A stretch of 39,078 nucleotides of DNA from Bacillota bacterium (GTDB lineage Bacteria; Bacillota; Limnochordia; DTU080): assembly GCA_012840225.1 (NCBI GenBank), contig DULU01000042.1:1-39078 (forward strand), read 5' to 3'. Below are positions 1-8,673 of this stretch, in pieces. The notes below the pieces were generated by a model. It was given only the letters and a program-made list of their open reading frames with translations, was not told the origin of the DNA and made no database searches. Positions within the stretch are counted from its first letter, which is position 1, and every line of letters starts with the position of its first letter. The translations under genes and the position numbers were made by a program.

Positions 1-926
1 GCGGCCGCCTCCACCAGGTGCTCTTCTTCCAGGGCCTGCATGGCGGCCAGCGCGGCGCTGGTGGCGAGCGGCCCGCCGCCGAAGGTGCTGCCGTGCGTAC
101 CCGGGCTGAAAGCCTGCGCCACCTCTTCCACGGCCAACACCGCCCCTATGGGCACCCCGCCGCCCAAGGCCTTGGCGATGGCGATGATATCAGGCTTCAC
201 CTCATAGTGCATAAAAGCAAACCATTTACCCGTGCGGCCCAACCCGGTCTGCACCTCGTCGAAGATGAGCGGGATACCGGCCTGGGTACAGAGGCTTCTT
301 GCCGCCTGCAAATACTCCCTGGTGCATGGATGGACGCCGCCTTCGCCCTGGATGGGCTCAAGCAGCACCGCCGCCGTTTTGCCGTCCACCGCTTTTTCCA
401 GGGCGGCCACATCATTCAAAGGCACCTGGATGAAGTCGGGCACCAGCGGCTCAAAACCTTCGTGGTATTTCGGCTGGCCGGTGGCGGTCAAGGCTCCCAG
501 GGTGCGCCCGTGGAAGCTGTTGAAGGCCGATATGATGACGGTGCGCTCCGGGCCGGCATATAATTTGGCATACCGCCTGGCCAGTTTAATGGCTCCCTCA
601 ATGGCTTCGGCGCCGCTGTTCATGAAGACGGCCCGGTCCATCCCGGCCTTGGCGGTCAAAAAGGCGGCAAGCCGCGCCTGGTTTTCTATATGATAATGAT
701 TGGAGCAGTGGATCAACCGCCCGGCCGCCTCCCTGATGGCCGCCACCACCTTGGGATGGCAATGACCGAGTGAATTGACGGCCACCCCCGTGACAAAATC
801 CAGATACTCCCGGCCGTCGGCATCCCACACCCTGGTGCCTTCCCCCCGCACCAGCGCGATGGGCTGCCGGCTGTAGGTGCTCATCAGATAACGGTCGGTT
901 AAGGCGATTATCTCTTGATTATTCAT
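1..926 (-). CDS. argD: Acetylornithine aminotransferase ArgD, 3' end missing
   Basis: PLP-dependent class III aminotransferase that converts N-acetylglutamate semialdehyde to N-acetylornithine in cytoplasmic arginine synthesis. About 308 residues are present; the C-terminus lies beyond base 1. Visible family features are the NSGAEAIEGAIKLAR stretch near residues 103-117 (phosphate and cofactor site), FNSFHGRTLGALTATG at 135-150, the cofactor aspartate in IFDEVQTGLGRTG at 221-233, and the Schiff-base lysine in AIAKALGGG (K252). I place the start at the ATG at 926; an in-frame ATG at 938 has a GGGAG directly against it, with no room for a ribosome site, so 926 (about 12 nt after GGGAG) is preferred. 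It lies 19 nt after argB as the last visible gene of argCJBD. Family assignment is firm; separation from succinylornithine or other acylornithine transaminases rests on the operon. Confidence 0.95.
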   Translation of the reverse strand, partial: MNNQEIIALTDRYLMSTYSRQPIALVRGEGTRVWDADGREYLDFVTGVAVNSLGHCHPKVVAAIREAAGRLIHCSNHYHIENQARLAAFLTAKAGMDRAVFMNSGAEAIEGAIKLARRYAKLYAGPERTVIISAFNSFHGRTLGALTATGQPKYHEGFEPLVPDFIQVPLNDVAALEKAVDGKTAAVLLEPIQGEGGVHPCTREYLQAARSLCTQAGIPLIFDEVQTGLGRTGKWFAFMHYEVKPDIIAIAKALGGGVPIGAVLAVEEVAQAFSPGTHGSTFGGGPLATSAALAAMQALEEEHLVEAA

Positions 927-945
927 CTTGATATCCATCTCCCGC

Positions 946-1830
946 CTAGCTGATCACCATGGTGCCGATGCCTTCATCGGTGAATATCTCCAAAAGCAGG
1001 GAATGCATTTTCCGCCCGTCCAGGATGTGGGTGCGGGTCACTCCGCTCTCCAGAGCGCGGATACAGGCTTCCACCTTGGGTATCATGCCGCCGGCAATGT
1101 CGCCCCGGCTGATCATCTCCCGCGCCCGTTCCACCTTCAGGGCGGAGATGCGTTCGGCGCCGGCGGCCTGACTCTCCCTGATGCCGTCCACATCGGTCAG
1201 CATGATGAGCTTCTCGGCTTTCAGCGCCGCCGCCAGCTCGCCGGCCACGGTGTCGGCGTTGATGTTATAGCTCTCCCCGTCCAGACCGACGCCGATGGAA
1301 GAGATGACCGGAATGTAGCCCTCCTGGTTCAGGGTGTGGATCATCTCCGGATTGATCTTTTCCACATCGCCGACAAAGCCCAGATCGGCGGCGGCCGGAT
1401 CGCTGTTGAGCATGGCGGGACGATGCAGATGTTTCCTGGCGAGGATGAGATTGCCGTCCTTGCCCGACAAGCCCACGGCCCGGCCGCCATATTTGTTGAT
1501 CAAGCTGACGATCTCCAGGTTTAGCTTTCCTACCAGCACCATCTGCACGATTTCCATGGTTTCCCGGTCGGTCACCCGCAGGCCGTCCACAAAATGCGGC
1601 TTCTTGCCCATCTTCTGCATCATGTGGTCGATCTCGGGGCCGCCTCCGTGCACCAGGACGGGATCCACGCCGACATACTTAAGCAAGATGACATCGAGCA
1701 TGACGGCCTTCTTCAGCTCGTCGTTAAGCATGGCGTTGCCGCCGTATTTAATGACGAAAGTTTTTCCGTAAAATGTGCGGATATAAGGCAAGGCTTCGAT
1801 CAAAACTTCGGCCTTTTCCAAGACATCCAT
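946..1830 (-). CDS. argB: Acetylglutamate kinase ArgB
   Basis: Amino-acid kinase family enzyme that phosphorylates N-acetylglutamate with ATP, the second step of arginine synthesis and commonly the point of arginine feedback control. The 294-residue protein has full family length. It shows the nucleotide-binding FVIKYGGNAM near residues 26-35, the substrate loop VLVHGGGPEID near 58-68, the substrate-contacting NINADTVAGELA near 190-201, and TDVDGI near 212-217. The N-terminal helix that precedes the kinase fold (about residues 1-22) is of the kind found in arginine-sensitive hexameric forms, so feedback inhibition is possible, but that is inference. The gene sits between argJ (33 nt gap) and argD (19 nt gap) in one transcript. 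Confidence 0.97.
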   Translation of the reverse strand: MDVLEKAEVLIEALPYIRTFYGKTFVIKYGGNAMLNDELKKAVMLDVILLKYVGVDPVLVHGGGPEIDHMMQKMGKKPHFVDGLRVTDRETMEIVQMVLVGKLNLEIVSLINKYGGRAVGLSGKDGNLILARKHLHRPAMLNSDPAAADLGFVGDVEKINPEMIHTLNQEGYIPVISSIGVGLDGESYNINADTVAGELAAALKAEKLIMLTDVDGIRESQAAGAERISALKVERAREMISRGDIAGGMIPKVEACIRALESGVTRTHILDGRKMHSLLLEIFTDEGIGTMVIS

Positions 1831-1863
1831 CTGCCTTTCCCCCTCGCCGGTACCCGAGCTGGC

Positions 1864-3078
1864 TCAGGTACGATAACTGGCATTGATTTTAATGTAATCA
1901 TCGGTAAGATCGCAAGTCCAAGCCAAGGCTTCTCCTTCCCCCTGATGCATGGCCACGGTGATGAGCACTTCATCACCCTGTAGGACCGCTTTGGCCCGGG
2001 CTTCATCAAAGGGCAGGGCGGAGCCTGCGGCGGCCACCTGCACCTCATTCAGATAGATATCGACTTTGTCCGGATCAAAGGGCACCCCGGCATAACCGGC
2101 GGCGCAGAAGATGCGGCCCCAGTTGGCATCTTCGCCGTATATGGCGGTTTTCACCAGATTCGAGGTGGCGATGGAACGGGCTATCTTCCTCGCTCCCTCC
2201 ACTCCCGGCGCCCCGGTGACCTTCACCTTGATGAGTTTGGTCGCTCCTTCCCCGTCGCGGGCGATCTGCTCGGCCAAAGCACTGCAGACGGTGAACAGGC
2301 CCGCCGTCATGGCTTCCTGGTCCCGGTGGCTCTCCACCCTTGTCCCGGCGGCGCCGTTGGCCATGATGATCGCCATATCGTTGGTGCTGGTATCGCCGTC
2401 TACGCTGGTCATGTTAAAGGTGGCATTGGTGGTTTCCCGCCACGCCGCCGCCAGCCAGTCTTTTTCCACGGCGGCATCGGTGGTGATGAAGGCCAGCATG
2501 GTGGCCATATTGGGATGGATCATGCCCGAACCTTTGGCCATGCCGCCGATGCGCACCCGGCCGCCGGCGAGCTCCACGGTCAGAGCAGCGGTCTTGGGAC
2601 GGGTGTCGGTGGTCATGATGGCTTCGGCGGCCGCCTGCCCGCCGGAGGCCGAGGCGGTCAATTGCGCTTTGGCCATCTCTATCCCTTGGGCCACTCTATC
2701 CATGGGCAGCGGCTGGCCGATCACGCCGGTACTGGCCACCAACACCTCTTCCGGCGGGGTCTCTGTCGCCGCTCCGGCGAGCTCTGCCATCTGCACGGCG
2801 TCCTGCCAGCCTTTGACCCCGTTGCAGGCATTGGCGTTGCCGCTGTTGATCACCAGCGTCCTGGCGACGCCTCTTTTCACCACTTCCCGGCTCCAGATCA
2901 CCGGGGCCGCCACCACCACGTTGGTGGTGAACACCCCGGCGCAAACGGCAGGCCCGGCCGATTTAATTATTGCCAAATCCGGCCGACCGGTTTTCTTCAG
3001 GCCGCAATGCACCCCGGCGGCTGAAAAGCCCCGGGCGTAGGTGACACCAGCTGCGGCCGGAGGAGTAATTTCGCTCAT
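1864..3078 (-). CDS. argJ: Bifunctional ornithine acetyltransferase / N-acetylglutamate synthase ArgJ
   Basis: ArgJ recycles the acetyl group from N-acetylornithine to glutamate (cyclic arginine pathway) and in bifunctional forms also uses acetyl-CoA. The 404-residue protein carries the self-cleavage signature KGSGMIHPNMATMLAF; cleavage is expected between Ala192 and Thr193, leaving Thr193 as the nucleophile of the beta chain. LVINSGNANAC near 75-85 and the Thr-Gly pair in VASTGVIG (114-121; oxyanion hole) are also present. I chose the ATG at 3078 because a run of G residues lies just upstream and the residues match the family N-terminus. The frame stays open to an ATG at 3108 that overlaps the argC stop as TGATG, so a coupled start ten residues longer cannot be excluded. 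No separate argA or argE is seen here, which fits the cyclic route. Confidence 0.96.
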   Translation of the reverse strand: MSEITPPAAAGVTYARGFSAAGVHCGLKKTGRPDLAIIKSAGPAVCAGVFTTNVVVAAPVIWSREVVKRGVARTLVINSGNANACNGVKGWQDAVQMAELAGAATETPPEEVLVASTGVIGQPLPMDRVAQGIEMAKAQLTASASGGQAAAEAIMTTDTRPKTAALTVELAGGRVRIGGMAKGSGMIHPNMATMLAFITTDAAVEKDWLAAAWRETTNATFNMTSVDGDTSTNDMAIIMANGAAGTRVESHRDQEAMTAGLFTVCSALAEQIARDGEGATKLIKVKVTGAPGVEGARKIARSIATSNLVKTAIYGEDANWGRIFCAAGYAGVPFDPDKVDIYLNEVQVAAAGSALPFDEARAKAVLQGDEVLITVAMHQGEGEALAWTCDLTDDYIKINASYRT

Positions 3079-3107
3079 CATCCCATCCCCCCATCTGCAG
3101 AGCACCA

Positions 3108-4160
3108 TCAGGGCAAGAGGCCCGGCACCATGAGGCCTTCCGTCTCGGGTAAGCCAAAGAGGGCGTTCATGCTCTGCACCGCTTGTCCCGACGAGCCCTT
3201 GACCAGGTTGTCCAAGGCCGATTGCACGATGATCCGGCCGACTCTCCGGTCATAGCGCACCGTCACATGGCAGAAGTTGCTGCCGGCCACCGCTTTGGTC
3301 TGAGGCAGCCTGTCTTCGCCCAGCACGACCACGAACGGTTCTCCGGCATAATACTGCCGGAAGAGGTCTATCAGCGCCGCCGTGGTCCAGTCGTCGGCAA
3401 GCGGGCGGCAGACCACGGTGGTCAGGATGCCCCGGCTCATGGGCACCAAGTGCGGGATGAAGGTCACCTGCACGGCGCCGCTCCCCGAGAGGAGCTGCAA
3501 GCCCTGTTCGATCTCCGGCGTGTGGCGATGACCGACGGTGGCATAGGCCTGGACATTCTCCGTGCAGTGGGGAAAATGGAAGTTGGGCTTGGGCGTAGCC
3601 CCGGCCCCTGAGACCCCGGTCATGGCGTTAATGATGATCTGGGACATATCGATCAGCTTATGGGCGGCGAGTGGGGCCAAAGCCAAAAGGGCCCCGGTGG
3701 GGAAGCAGCCCGGTTTGCCGATCAGTTTCGCTTTTTTTATCTCCTCCCTGAACAGTTCCGGCAGCCCATAAGCCGCTTTGGCATTCAGGTCGGGGGCGGT
3801 GTGCGCCTGTTTATACCATTGTTCATAAACCTTAATATCGCGCAGGCGAAAATCGGCGCTCAGATCGATATAATAGCAATCGGCCTCCACAAATGTGCGG
3901 GCCAGCTCCATGGAAGCCCCATTGGGCACGGCGGCAAACACCACATCGCAGCGGCGGGCCATAGCTGCCAAGTCCTGCGGTTCATAGCTCCAGGGCGCCC
4001 AACCGGCCCATTGCGGATGCACATCGGCCAGCTTTTTTCCTCCCAGAGTTCTCGATGAAAGAAATTCCACCTTCACTTGCGGATGTTGCCCCAACCACCT
4101 GAGCAGTTCGCTGCCGGTGTAGCCGGAGGCTCCTATAATTCCTGCTTTAATCATATTCAC
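3108..4160 (-). CDS. argC: N-acetyl-gamma-glutamyl-phosphate reductase ArgC
   Basis: NADPH-dependent reductase converting N-acetylglutamyl phosphate to the semialdehyde, third step of arginine synthesis. The 350-residue protein begins with a Rossmann nucleotide loop (AGIIGASGYTGSELLR, residues 6-21) and carries the catalytic cysteine in GKPGCFPTGALL (C152). The histidine-containing VGHRHTPEIEQ segment near residue 210 matches the family's second catalytic region. It is the first gene of argCJBD, and its stop overlaps a possible argJ start. A sigma-A-like promoter with an arginine-box-like operator lies about 55-80 bp upstream (4212-4240). An alternative ATG two codons downstream of the first gives the same protein less two residues. 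Confidence 0.97.
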   Translation of the reverse strand: MNMIKAGIIGASGYTGSELLRWLGQHPQVKVEFLSSRTLGGKKLADVHPQWAGWAPWSYEPQDLAAMARRCDVVFAAVPNGASMELARTFVEADCYYIDLSADFRLRDIKVYEQWYKQAHTAPDLNAKAAYGLPELFREEIKKAKLIGKPGCFPTGALLALAPLAAHKLIDMSQIIINAMTGVSGAGATPKPNFHFPHCTENVQAYATVGHRHTPEIEQGLQLLSGSGAVQVTFIPHLVPMSRGILTTVVCRPLADDWTTAALIDLFRQYYAGEPFVVVLGEDRLPQTKAVAGSNFCHVTVRYDRRVGRIIVQSALDNLVKGSSGQAVQSMNALFGLPETEGLMVPGLLP

Positions 4161-4211
4161 ATTCTCCTGGCATCTCCCCGGTCGGGCCGCAGGCCGCCGG
4201 GTATTGGTATG

Positions 4212-4240
4212 ATTATAATTGTCATTGCATAATTATGCAA
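4212..4240 (-). promoter_or_regulatory. argCJBD promoter with ARG-box-like operator
   Basis: On the minus strand there is a -35 TTGCAT (4235-4240), a 17-nt spacer and a perfect -10 TATAAT (4212-4217). The -35 lies within a perfect 16-bp palindrome, TTGCATAATTATGCAA (4225-4240). ARG boxes bound by ArgR/AhrC are AT-rich 18-bp palindromes with TGNAT-type half sites, and this element resembles them in shape, composition and place. Repression by arginine through an ArgR/AhrC hexamer blocking RNA polymerase is the simple reading. The regulator gene itself is not in the window. Confidence 0.75.
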
Positions 4241-4258
4241 GACGAAAATGAAACCGCT

Positions 4259-5536
4259 TTAAAAATCCTCCGGTCCGGGTTTTTCCAACCATTCCACGGC
4301 GGCTCCCAGTCCTCCGAGGTGCCCCACCGGATCCTCAAGGGTCTCTTCCAGCCAGCCGGCCTCATGCACGATGCTTTCCCCGCCGGCCATCAGGGCGGCG
4401 ATCACCAGAGCCTGAGCAGAGGCGGCATCCTTGGCTCTGAGGCGCGCCCCGCTGAGGCGACCGGGGCCGCGGATGACGGCCAGCGGTCCGTCCTGAGAGA
4501 TCTGACCGCCCAGGCGTTGCAGCTCGTCCAGGTGCAGCGGCCGTCCTTCCCGGTAAGTTTCGGAGACGAGGCTGGTGCCGTCGGCGGCCAGCAGCACGCT
4601 GCACATCACCGGCTGGAGGAATGAGGGAAAGCCGGGATAAAAGGAAGTGCGCACCGTGACCGGGTGGAGGGCGGCCGCGACTCTGATGCCGATCTCCTGC
4701 TCCCCGGCTCTTATGGCGACGCCCATCTCTTCCAGCTTGGCGGTGACCGCCCGCAGGTGTTCGGCAATCACTCCTTTGACCTTCACTTCTCCCCCCGTGC
4801 CGGCTGCCGCCAGCAAATAAAAGGCGGCCGCCAAGCGGTCGGGAACCGCTTCGTGCACCCCACCTCCCAACTCTTCACCGCCGGTGCCGATGACGGTGAT
4901 GCGCTCCGTGCCGGCGCCGGAGACCCTGGCGCCCATACAATTCAGCAAGGTGACGGCATCGACCAATTCCGGCTGCCTGGAGCAGCCGAGAATCTGGGTG
5001 CGGCCTTTGGCGGCGGTGGCGGCGGTGACGGCGGTCCAGGTGGCGGCAAAACCGGGAACATCCAGGACGATCTCGGTCCCTTCCAGTTTTTCTCCCTCCA
5101 CCAGCAAACGGCCGCGCTCCACCGCCACGGACGCTCCCAGTCGGCTCAAGGCTTTCAGGTGCAGGTCGACCGCCTGGTTGTGGCCGACGCCGCCTTCCGG
5201 AAGAGGCATCTCCACCCGCCTCCATCTGGCCAGAAGCGGTCCCAAAAGCAGAATGGCCTGCCGCAGCGTGCCGCTGTCGGTCTCGGGAAAGACCGGCAGG
5301 GTGGGAGCAGGCTCAATCACCCAGGTCCCCGCCGTGTTTTCCATCCTGTGCCCCAGCCGGCTGAGCAAAGCCAAAAACCGCAGCACGCCCCGGGTGGAAG
5401 GCAGGTTGTGCAACACCACCGGGCGTTGGGCTGCCGCCGCCGCCGCCAGAAGCGTCAATGCCGCCTCATAACTGCCGCCGATGGAAACAGTCCCACCGAG
5501 GCTTCTCCCGCCGCGTATCAACAAAGTCCCAGGCAT
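4259..5536 (-). CDS. MurA-like enolpyruvyl transferase fold protein lacking catalytic residues
   Basis: A 425-residue, full-length homologue of UDP-N-acetylglucosamine 1-carboxyvinyltransferase (MurA), the first committed enzyme of peptidoglycan synthesis. The two-domain pattern is clear: a VDLHLKALSRLGA segment (123-135), a PDRLAAAFYLLAAA segment (232-245) and a SETYREGRPLHLDEL segment (325-339) align with MurA. By eye alignment to E. coli MurA the key residues are changed: Lys22-Asn23 become Tyr23-Glu24, Cys115 becomes Gly116, Arg120 becomes Gln121 and Asp305 becomes Phe306. The known natural Cys-to-Asp variant is not what is seen. Counterparts of Arg91 and Arg331 remain. This suggests a non-catalytic relative, perhaps a binding or regulatory protein; function unknown. 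The frame is intact, with a good G-rich ribosome site 8 nt before the ATG, so it is not obviously a pseudogene. The arg promoter begins just after its stop. Confidence 0.85.
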   Translation of the reverse strand: MPGTLLIRGGRSLGGTVSIGGSYEAALTLLAAAAAAQRPVVLHNLPSTRGVLRFLALLSRLGHRMENTAGTWVIEPAPTLPVFPETDSGTLRQAILLLGPLLARWRRVEMPLPEGGVGHNQAVDLHLKALSRLGASVAVERGRLLVEGEKLEGTEIVLDVPGFAATWTAVTAATAAKGRTQILGCSRQPELVDAVTLLNCMGARVSGAGTERITVIGTGGEELGGGVHEAVPDRLAAAFYLLAAAGTGGEVKVKGVIAEHLRAVTAKLEEMGVAIRAGEQEIGIRVAAALHPVTVRTSFYPGFPSFLQPVMCSVLLAADGTSLVSETYREGRPLHLDELQRLGGQISQDGPLAVIRGPGRLSGARLRAKDAASAQALVIAALMAGGESIVHEAGWLEETLEDPVGHLGGLGAAVEWLEKPGPEDF

Positions 5537-5696
5537 ATCGGATACCGCCCCCCTGTCGGCAAATTGGTGATATCGCCCGGCTCACACCGGCCGGCAGGCA
5601 GCCGGCTCACCGCTCCGCACACCCGTCGCCACCCTGCCGGTCCGGCACAATAGCATCTTCGGCGCCGGAGACCATCCACCTGCCCTCCAAAGCAAA

Positions 5697-6293
5697 TCAG
5701 GGGCGGGCCAGGTAAATGCGGTAGCCTGAGCCGCGGCCGACCTCCTCCACTTCCCGGTAATAGGCCTGCACCGCTTCAGCCAAGGTCTTCGCCCCTTGGT
5801 TGGTGCGCACCACAAAAGCCAAAACACCGTCGGGAGCCAGATGCTGCCGGGCTTCGGCCAAAAGAGCCAGCACCTGACTCCGGCCGGCTCTGATGGGCGG
5901 ATTGGTGACGATCAGCCTGAACACGCACCCGGCCACAGGACGCAGGTCGGCGCCCTGATACACCCGCACATTGGCGAGCCCGAGGCGCGCCGCATTTTCT
6001 GCCGCCAAGGCTACCGCTCTTTCATTGACGTCCAGCAGGTGCACCCGGCACTCCGGTCTGATTTTGGCATAATAGAGGCCGATCACCCCATAACCGCATC
6101 CCAGGTCCAGGATGTCTCCCGCCGGCGGTGGGGGGACGGTGGCCAACAATAGCCTCGTGCCCTTATCCACTTTGCGGCGGGAGAAGACGCCGGTGTCGGT
6201 GACCAGCGCCATATGCACGTCACCCAGCCGAAATTCCACCACCTGCCGGCGGTGAGCAGCGGCGGGGCGGGAAGTGAAATAATGCTCGCTCAA
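5697..6293 (-). CDS. Class I SAM-dependent methyltransferase, RsmC/RlmG-like
   Basis: A 198-residue protein of the small-subunit rRNA guanine-N2 methyltransferase type (YbxB/RsmC-like single domain). The N-terminal SEHYFTSRP matches the motif that opens this family. The SAM loop is ILDLGCGYGVIGL, acidic motif II lies in LLDVNERAVALA, and the catalytic motif is TNPPIRAG, the NPP(F/I) type used by methylases that act on exocyclic amino groups of bases. I place the start at the TTG at 6293, which overlaps the upstream stop (TTGA) and follows GGGGAGG by 8 nt; a longer reading from the ATG at 6341 lies inside the upstream gene and lacks such a site. Substrate is likely rRNA, but that is inferred from the family. 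Confidence 0.85.
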   Translation of the reverse strand: MSEHYFTSRPAAAHRRQVVEFRLGDVHMALVTDTGVFSRRKVDKGTRLLLATVPPPPAGDILDLGCGYGVIGLYYAKIRPECRVHLLDVNERAVALAAENAARLGLANVRVYQGADLRPVAGCVFRLIVTNPPIRAGRSQVLALLAEARQHLAPDGVLAFVVRTNQGAKTLAEAVQAYYREVEEVGRGSGYRIYLARP

Positions 6294-7141
6294 GCGACCG
6301 ACCTCCCCGCACCGGTGGTCAGAAGATCGAAGAGGCGGCATAAATCCACCATATCCGCTTCGTTGTGGCGCAGCACCGGCATAATGCTCTCTTCCTCGCC
6401 TTCCGCCATGTAGCGCAGGTATAGCTCCGGGACGCGCTCGCCGGGAATGTCGGCGGTACGCCGGCAGGAAAGGAGGTGCCCGGCCACGGTGGAGAGCCGG
6501 AAATCGGGCAACTCCTCCCGGAAGAGGCGCCTGATCTCATGATAGAGATCCACATGGATGAGAAAATGAGGCCTCTCCAGGCGATGGTAGGTAAGCCGTT
6601 CGGCAACGAAAGGTTCGTCGAAAGCCCGGCCGTTGTAACTCACCAGGCCGCTGAAACGCTGGAGAAAGTCGAGGGCCAGGTAAAGCAGGGCTTTTTCCTC
6701 TTCAAAGCCCCGGGCAAAATATTGTCTCACCCGCCAGGAGCCGTCCTCCTGCCAGCCCAGCCCGATCAGAAAGACCGGCCAGCCGCGGAAGCCGGCCGTT
6801 TCGATATCGATCACGGCCAAATCGGCCGAGTCGAAATAGGACAACAACTCATAATCGCGCGCCCCCGCTTGGCGCAAAGCCGCCAGATCACCCTGTTCCA
6901 GGGCCTGCAGCACTTTCCTGGCCTCGGCGCCGAAGCGGGGATGCCGGCTTAAGGCCACCAGATCGGAAAAGCCTTCCCGGCGCAGCCGCTCCTCGGTGTG
7001 CGGTCCTATGCCGTATACCAACTGGAGCTGCCTCAACAAGCTCTCGCTCGGGCCCGGCCGCCAAGCCTCTCCTGCCGGCCACGACGGGCCCTCAATGGAG
7101 CAGGCCTCGCCGTAAGGCGTGTGCAACCGCAGCACCAACAA
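6290..7141 (-). CDS. YprB-like ribonuclease H-fold exonuclease domain protein
   Basis: A 283-residue protein with an N-terminal helix-hairpin-helix-like region (VYGIGPHTEERLRREG near residues 42-57, typical of DNA binding) followed by a DEDD exonuclease fold. The acidic motifs are visible: VIDIETAG (first D and E), SYNGRAFDEPF (second D), and HNEADMVDL near the C-terminus (H and last D). This combination matches the YprB/RNase_H_2 family of Bacillota, often found near DNA helicase or methyltransferase genes; its cellular substrate is unknown. The stop overlaps the methyltransferase start, so the two are probably translated together. Confidence 0.8.
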   Translation of the reverse strand: MLVLRLHTPYGEACSIEGPSWPAGEAWRPGPSESLLRQLQLVYGIGPHTEERLRREGFSDLVALSRHPRFGAEARKVLQALEQGDLAALRQAGARDYELLSYFDSADLAVIDIETAGFRGWPVFLIGLGWQEDGSWRVRQYFARGFEEEKALLYLALDFLQRFSGLVSYNGRAFDEPFVAERLTYHRLERPHFLIHVDLYHEIRRLFREELPDFRLSTVAGHLLSCRRTADIPGERVPELYLRYMAEGEEESIMPVLRHNEADMVDLCRLFDLLTTGAGRSVA

Positions 7142-7164
7142 ATCCCCTTTCCGTCCTCAGGCCG

Positions 7165-8673
7165 TCATGGCTCGTCTTCCGGACCAGACACCCCGGTCGC
7201 TACCTCCGGGGTGAAAAGCCGGTATTCATCCCTCAGGTTCAGGGGGATCTGCATATCAGGATAGAGAGCCAACGCCCGCCTCATCAGCTCCGCAGCTCCT
7301 TCGGCATCGCCCTGGCGATAGCGAGCCAACGCCAGGTGGGCCAGGCCGACAGCCAGATCCTCCGGGCAATCCTCGCCGCATTGCTCCCACACTTCGAGAG
7401 CCAGGCTCATCACTTCCTCGCCTTTTTCCGGCTGCCCGGACAGTATCAAAACCCAGCCCAAAGTGTCTATATAAGCCGGATTATTAGGTTCGACCATGAG
7501 ACTCATCTCCACCAGCCGGCGCGCCTTTCTCAGGTCCAGCTGGTCCTCGGCCAGGGCATAAGCCAAATTGTTCATCACCCTGACCAGCATGGGATTGAGC
7601 ATCAGAGCTTGTTCATAGCGCACCCTGGCCTGGTGCAGGCGGCCGGCGGCAAAGAAGGCATCTCCGGCGTCGGCATGGGCTGCGGCCAGATACGGTGCTA
7701 CGGCCGTCGCCGCAGACAGGACTTGCGCCGCCCCGGTATAATCGCCTGCGGCCAAAAGGGCGTAACCTTCGTCTCTCAGCTGGAGATATTTCGTCAACGC
7801 CGGCTGGGACGGCAAATCTATCTGCCGCTCGCCGACTTCGCTATAAACCAGGCGGAACCAGCCGCCGTTCACTGCCTGCCACCGCCAACTTTCCCGGCCG
7901 TCTTCCACCACCCTCAGTACCGCCAGGTCTATCGGCCTGTTCCATCCGGGAGGTTTCACCCAGAAACAGTGAGCCCCGGCGGCGCAGGCGGCCCCGCCTT
8001 CTTCATCAATCCCCAGCACCTGCTCTTCGCCATCTGCGGCCGGGACCATATATGCCAGGGGCAATCCCGTAGCCTCATCAAGCAGGAGGCGATGCCGACC
8101 GTCCGGCTCCTCCCAGATCAAAGCCACCGCCGGCCTCTGCGCCTCCCCGGCCCGGCCGGCGCCGCCGTTTGCTCTTTCCTCTTCAGATGCCCCGGCCGGC
8201 AGGCTTTCCTCGGCCACAGCAGCCTCCGGCCCGGGCATAGGCAGCCATTGCTGCACAGCCGCCAGGACCTCGGTGACCATGGCCTGCTCAATGCGCCCTT
8301 CCTGGTTCGGCCGGCTCACCCAGGCCAAGCCGCCTTGCCACAGATGCTCTTGCCCGACGAGCGCCCCACCGGTATATAAGGCCTGCAGCTGCTCCGGGCC
8401 GGCGACGATCACTTCCGCCTGATGGTTTTGGCAAGTGTCCTCATCCAGGCACAGGATGATCTCCACCGCCGCCTGGTAACTGGTCAGCCAGCGATAGGCG
8501 GCCTGCCAGCGCTCCAGGAATTCGCCGGCGCCGGCCTCCGTCGCCGGCACCAGGAGAAAAGCGGCGATCAGCCAAGCGATGAGCCCGCGGCTCAAGCGCC
8601 GTCCACCGGCTGCCCGTGCGCTCCGGCCATGTCGATAATCATCACTATATTTAAGAAATTGTTTCGCTTTCAT
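7165..8673 (-). CDS. Membrane-anchored or secreted TPR protein with LolA-like N-terminal part
   Basis: A 502-residue protein. Residues 30-45 (LSRGLIAWLIAAFLLVP) form a hydrophobic signal or anchor after a basic N-terminus, so most of the chain should lie outside the membrane. The section from about 50 to 290 resembles the LolA/outer-membrane-lipoprotein-sorting fold in style (aromatic, strand-rich, ending with GGWFRLVYSEVG); an Ala/Glu/Gly-rich loop near 150-180 interrupts it. From about 300 to 480 there are TPR-type repeats, seen as GDYTGAAQVL, GRLHQARVRYEQALMLNP, LDLRKARRLVEMSL and GDAEGAAELMRRALALYP. The start at 8673 has GGAGAGGGAAG directly upstream and overlaps the deoC end by 23 nt. 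Exact role unknown; TPR domains usually bind other proteins. Confidence 0.75.
   Translation of the reverse strand: MKAKQFLKYSDDYRHGRSARAAGGRRLSRGLIAWLIAAFLLVPATEAGAGEFLERWQAAYRWLTSYQAAVEIILCLDEDTCQNHQAEVIVAGPEQLQALYTGGALVGQEHLWQGGLAWVSRPNQEGRIEQAMVTEVLAAVQQWLPMPGPEAAVAEESLPAGASEEERANGGAGRAGEAQRPAVALIWEEPDGRHRLLLDEATGLPLAYMVPAADGEEQVLGIDEEGGAACAAGAHCFWVKPPGWNRPIDLAVLRVVEDGRESWRWQAVNGGWFRLVYSEVGERQIDLPSQPALTKYLQLRDEGYALLAAGDYTGAAQVLSAATAVAPYLAAAHADAGDAFFAAGRLHQARVRYEQALMLNPMLVRVMNNLAYALAEDQLDLRKARRLVEMSLMVEPNNPAYIDTLGWVLILSGQPEKGEEVMSLALEVWEQCGEDCPEDLAVGLAHLALARYRQGDAEGAAELMRRALALYPDMQIPLNLRDEYRLFTPEVATGVSGPEDEP

Noticed and set aside
2111-3040. Plus-strand open frame of about 310 codons opposite argJ, Ala/Ser/Val-rich and resembling a membrane protein
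   Set aside because: Composition comes from the antisense of Gly/Ala-rich ArgJ; no start context.
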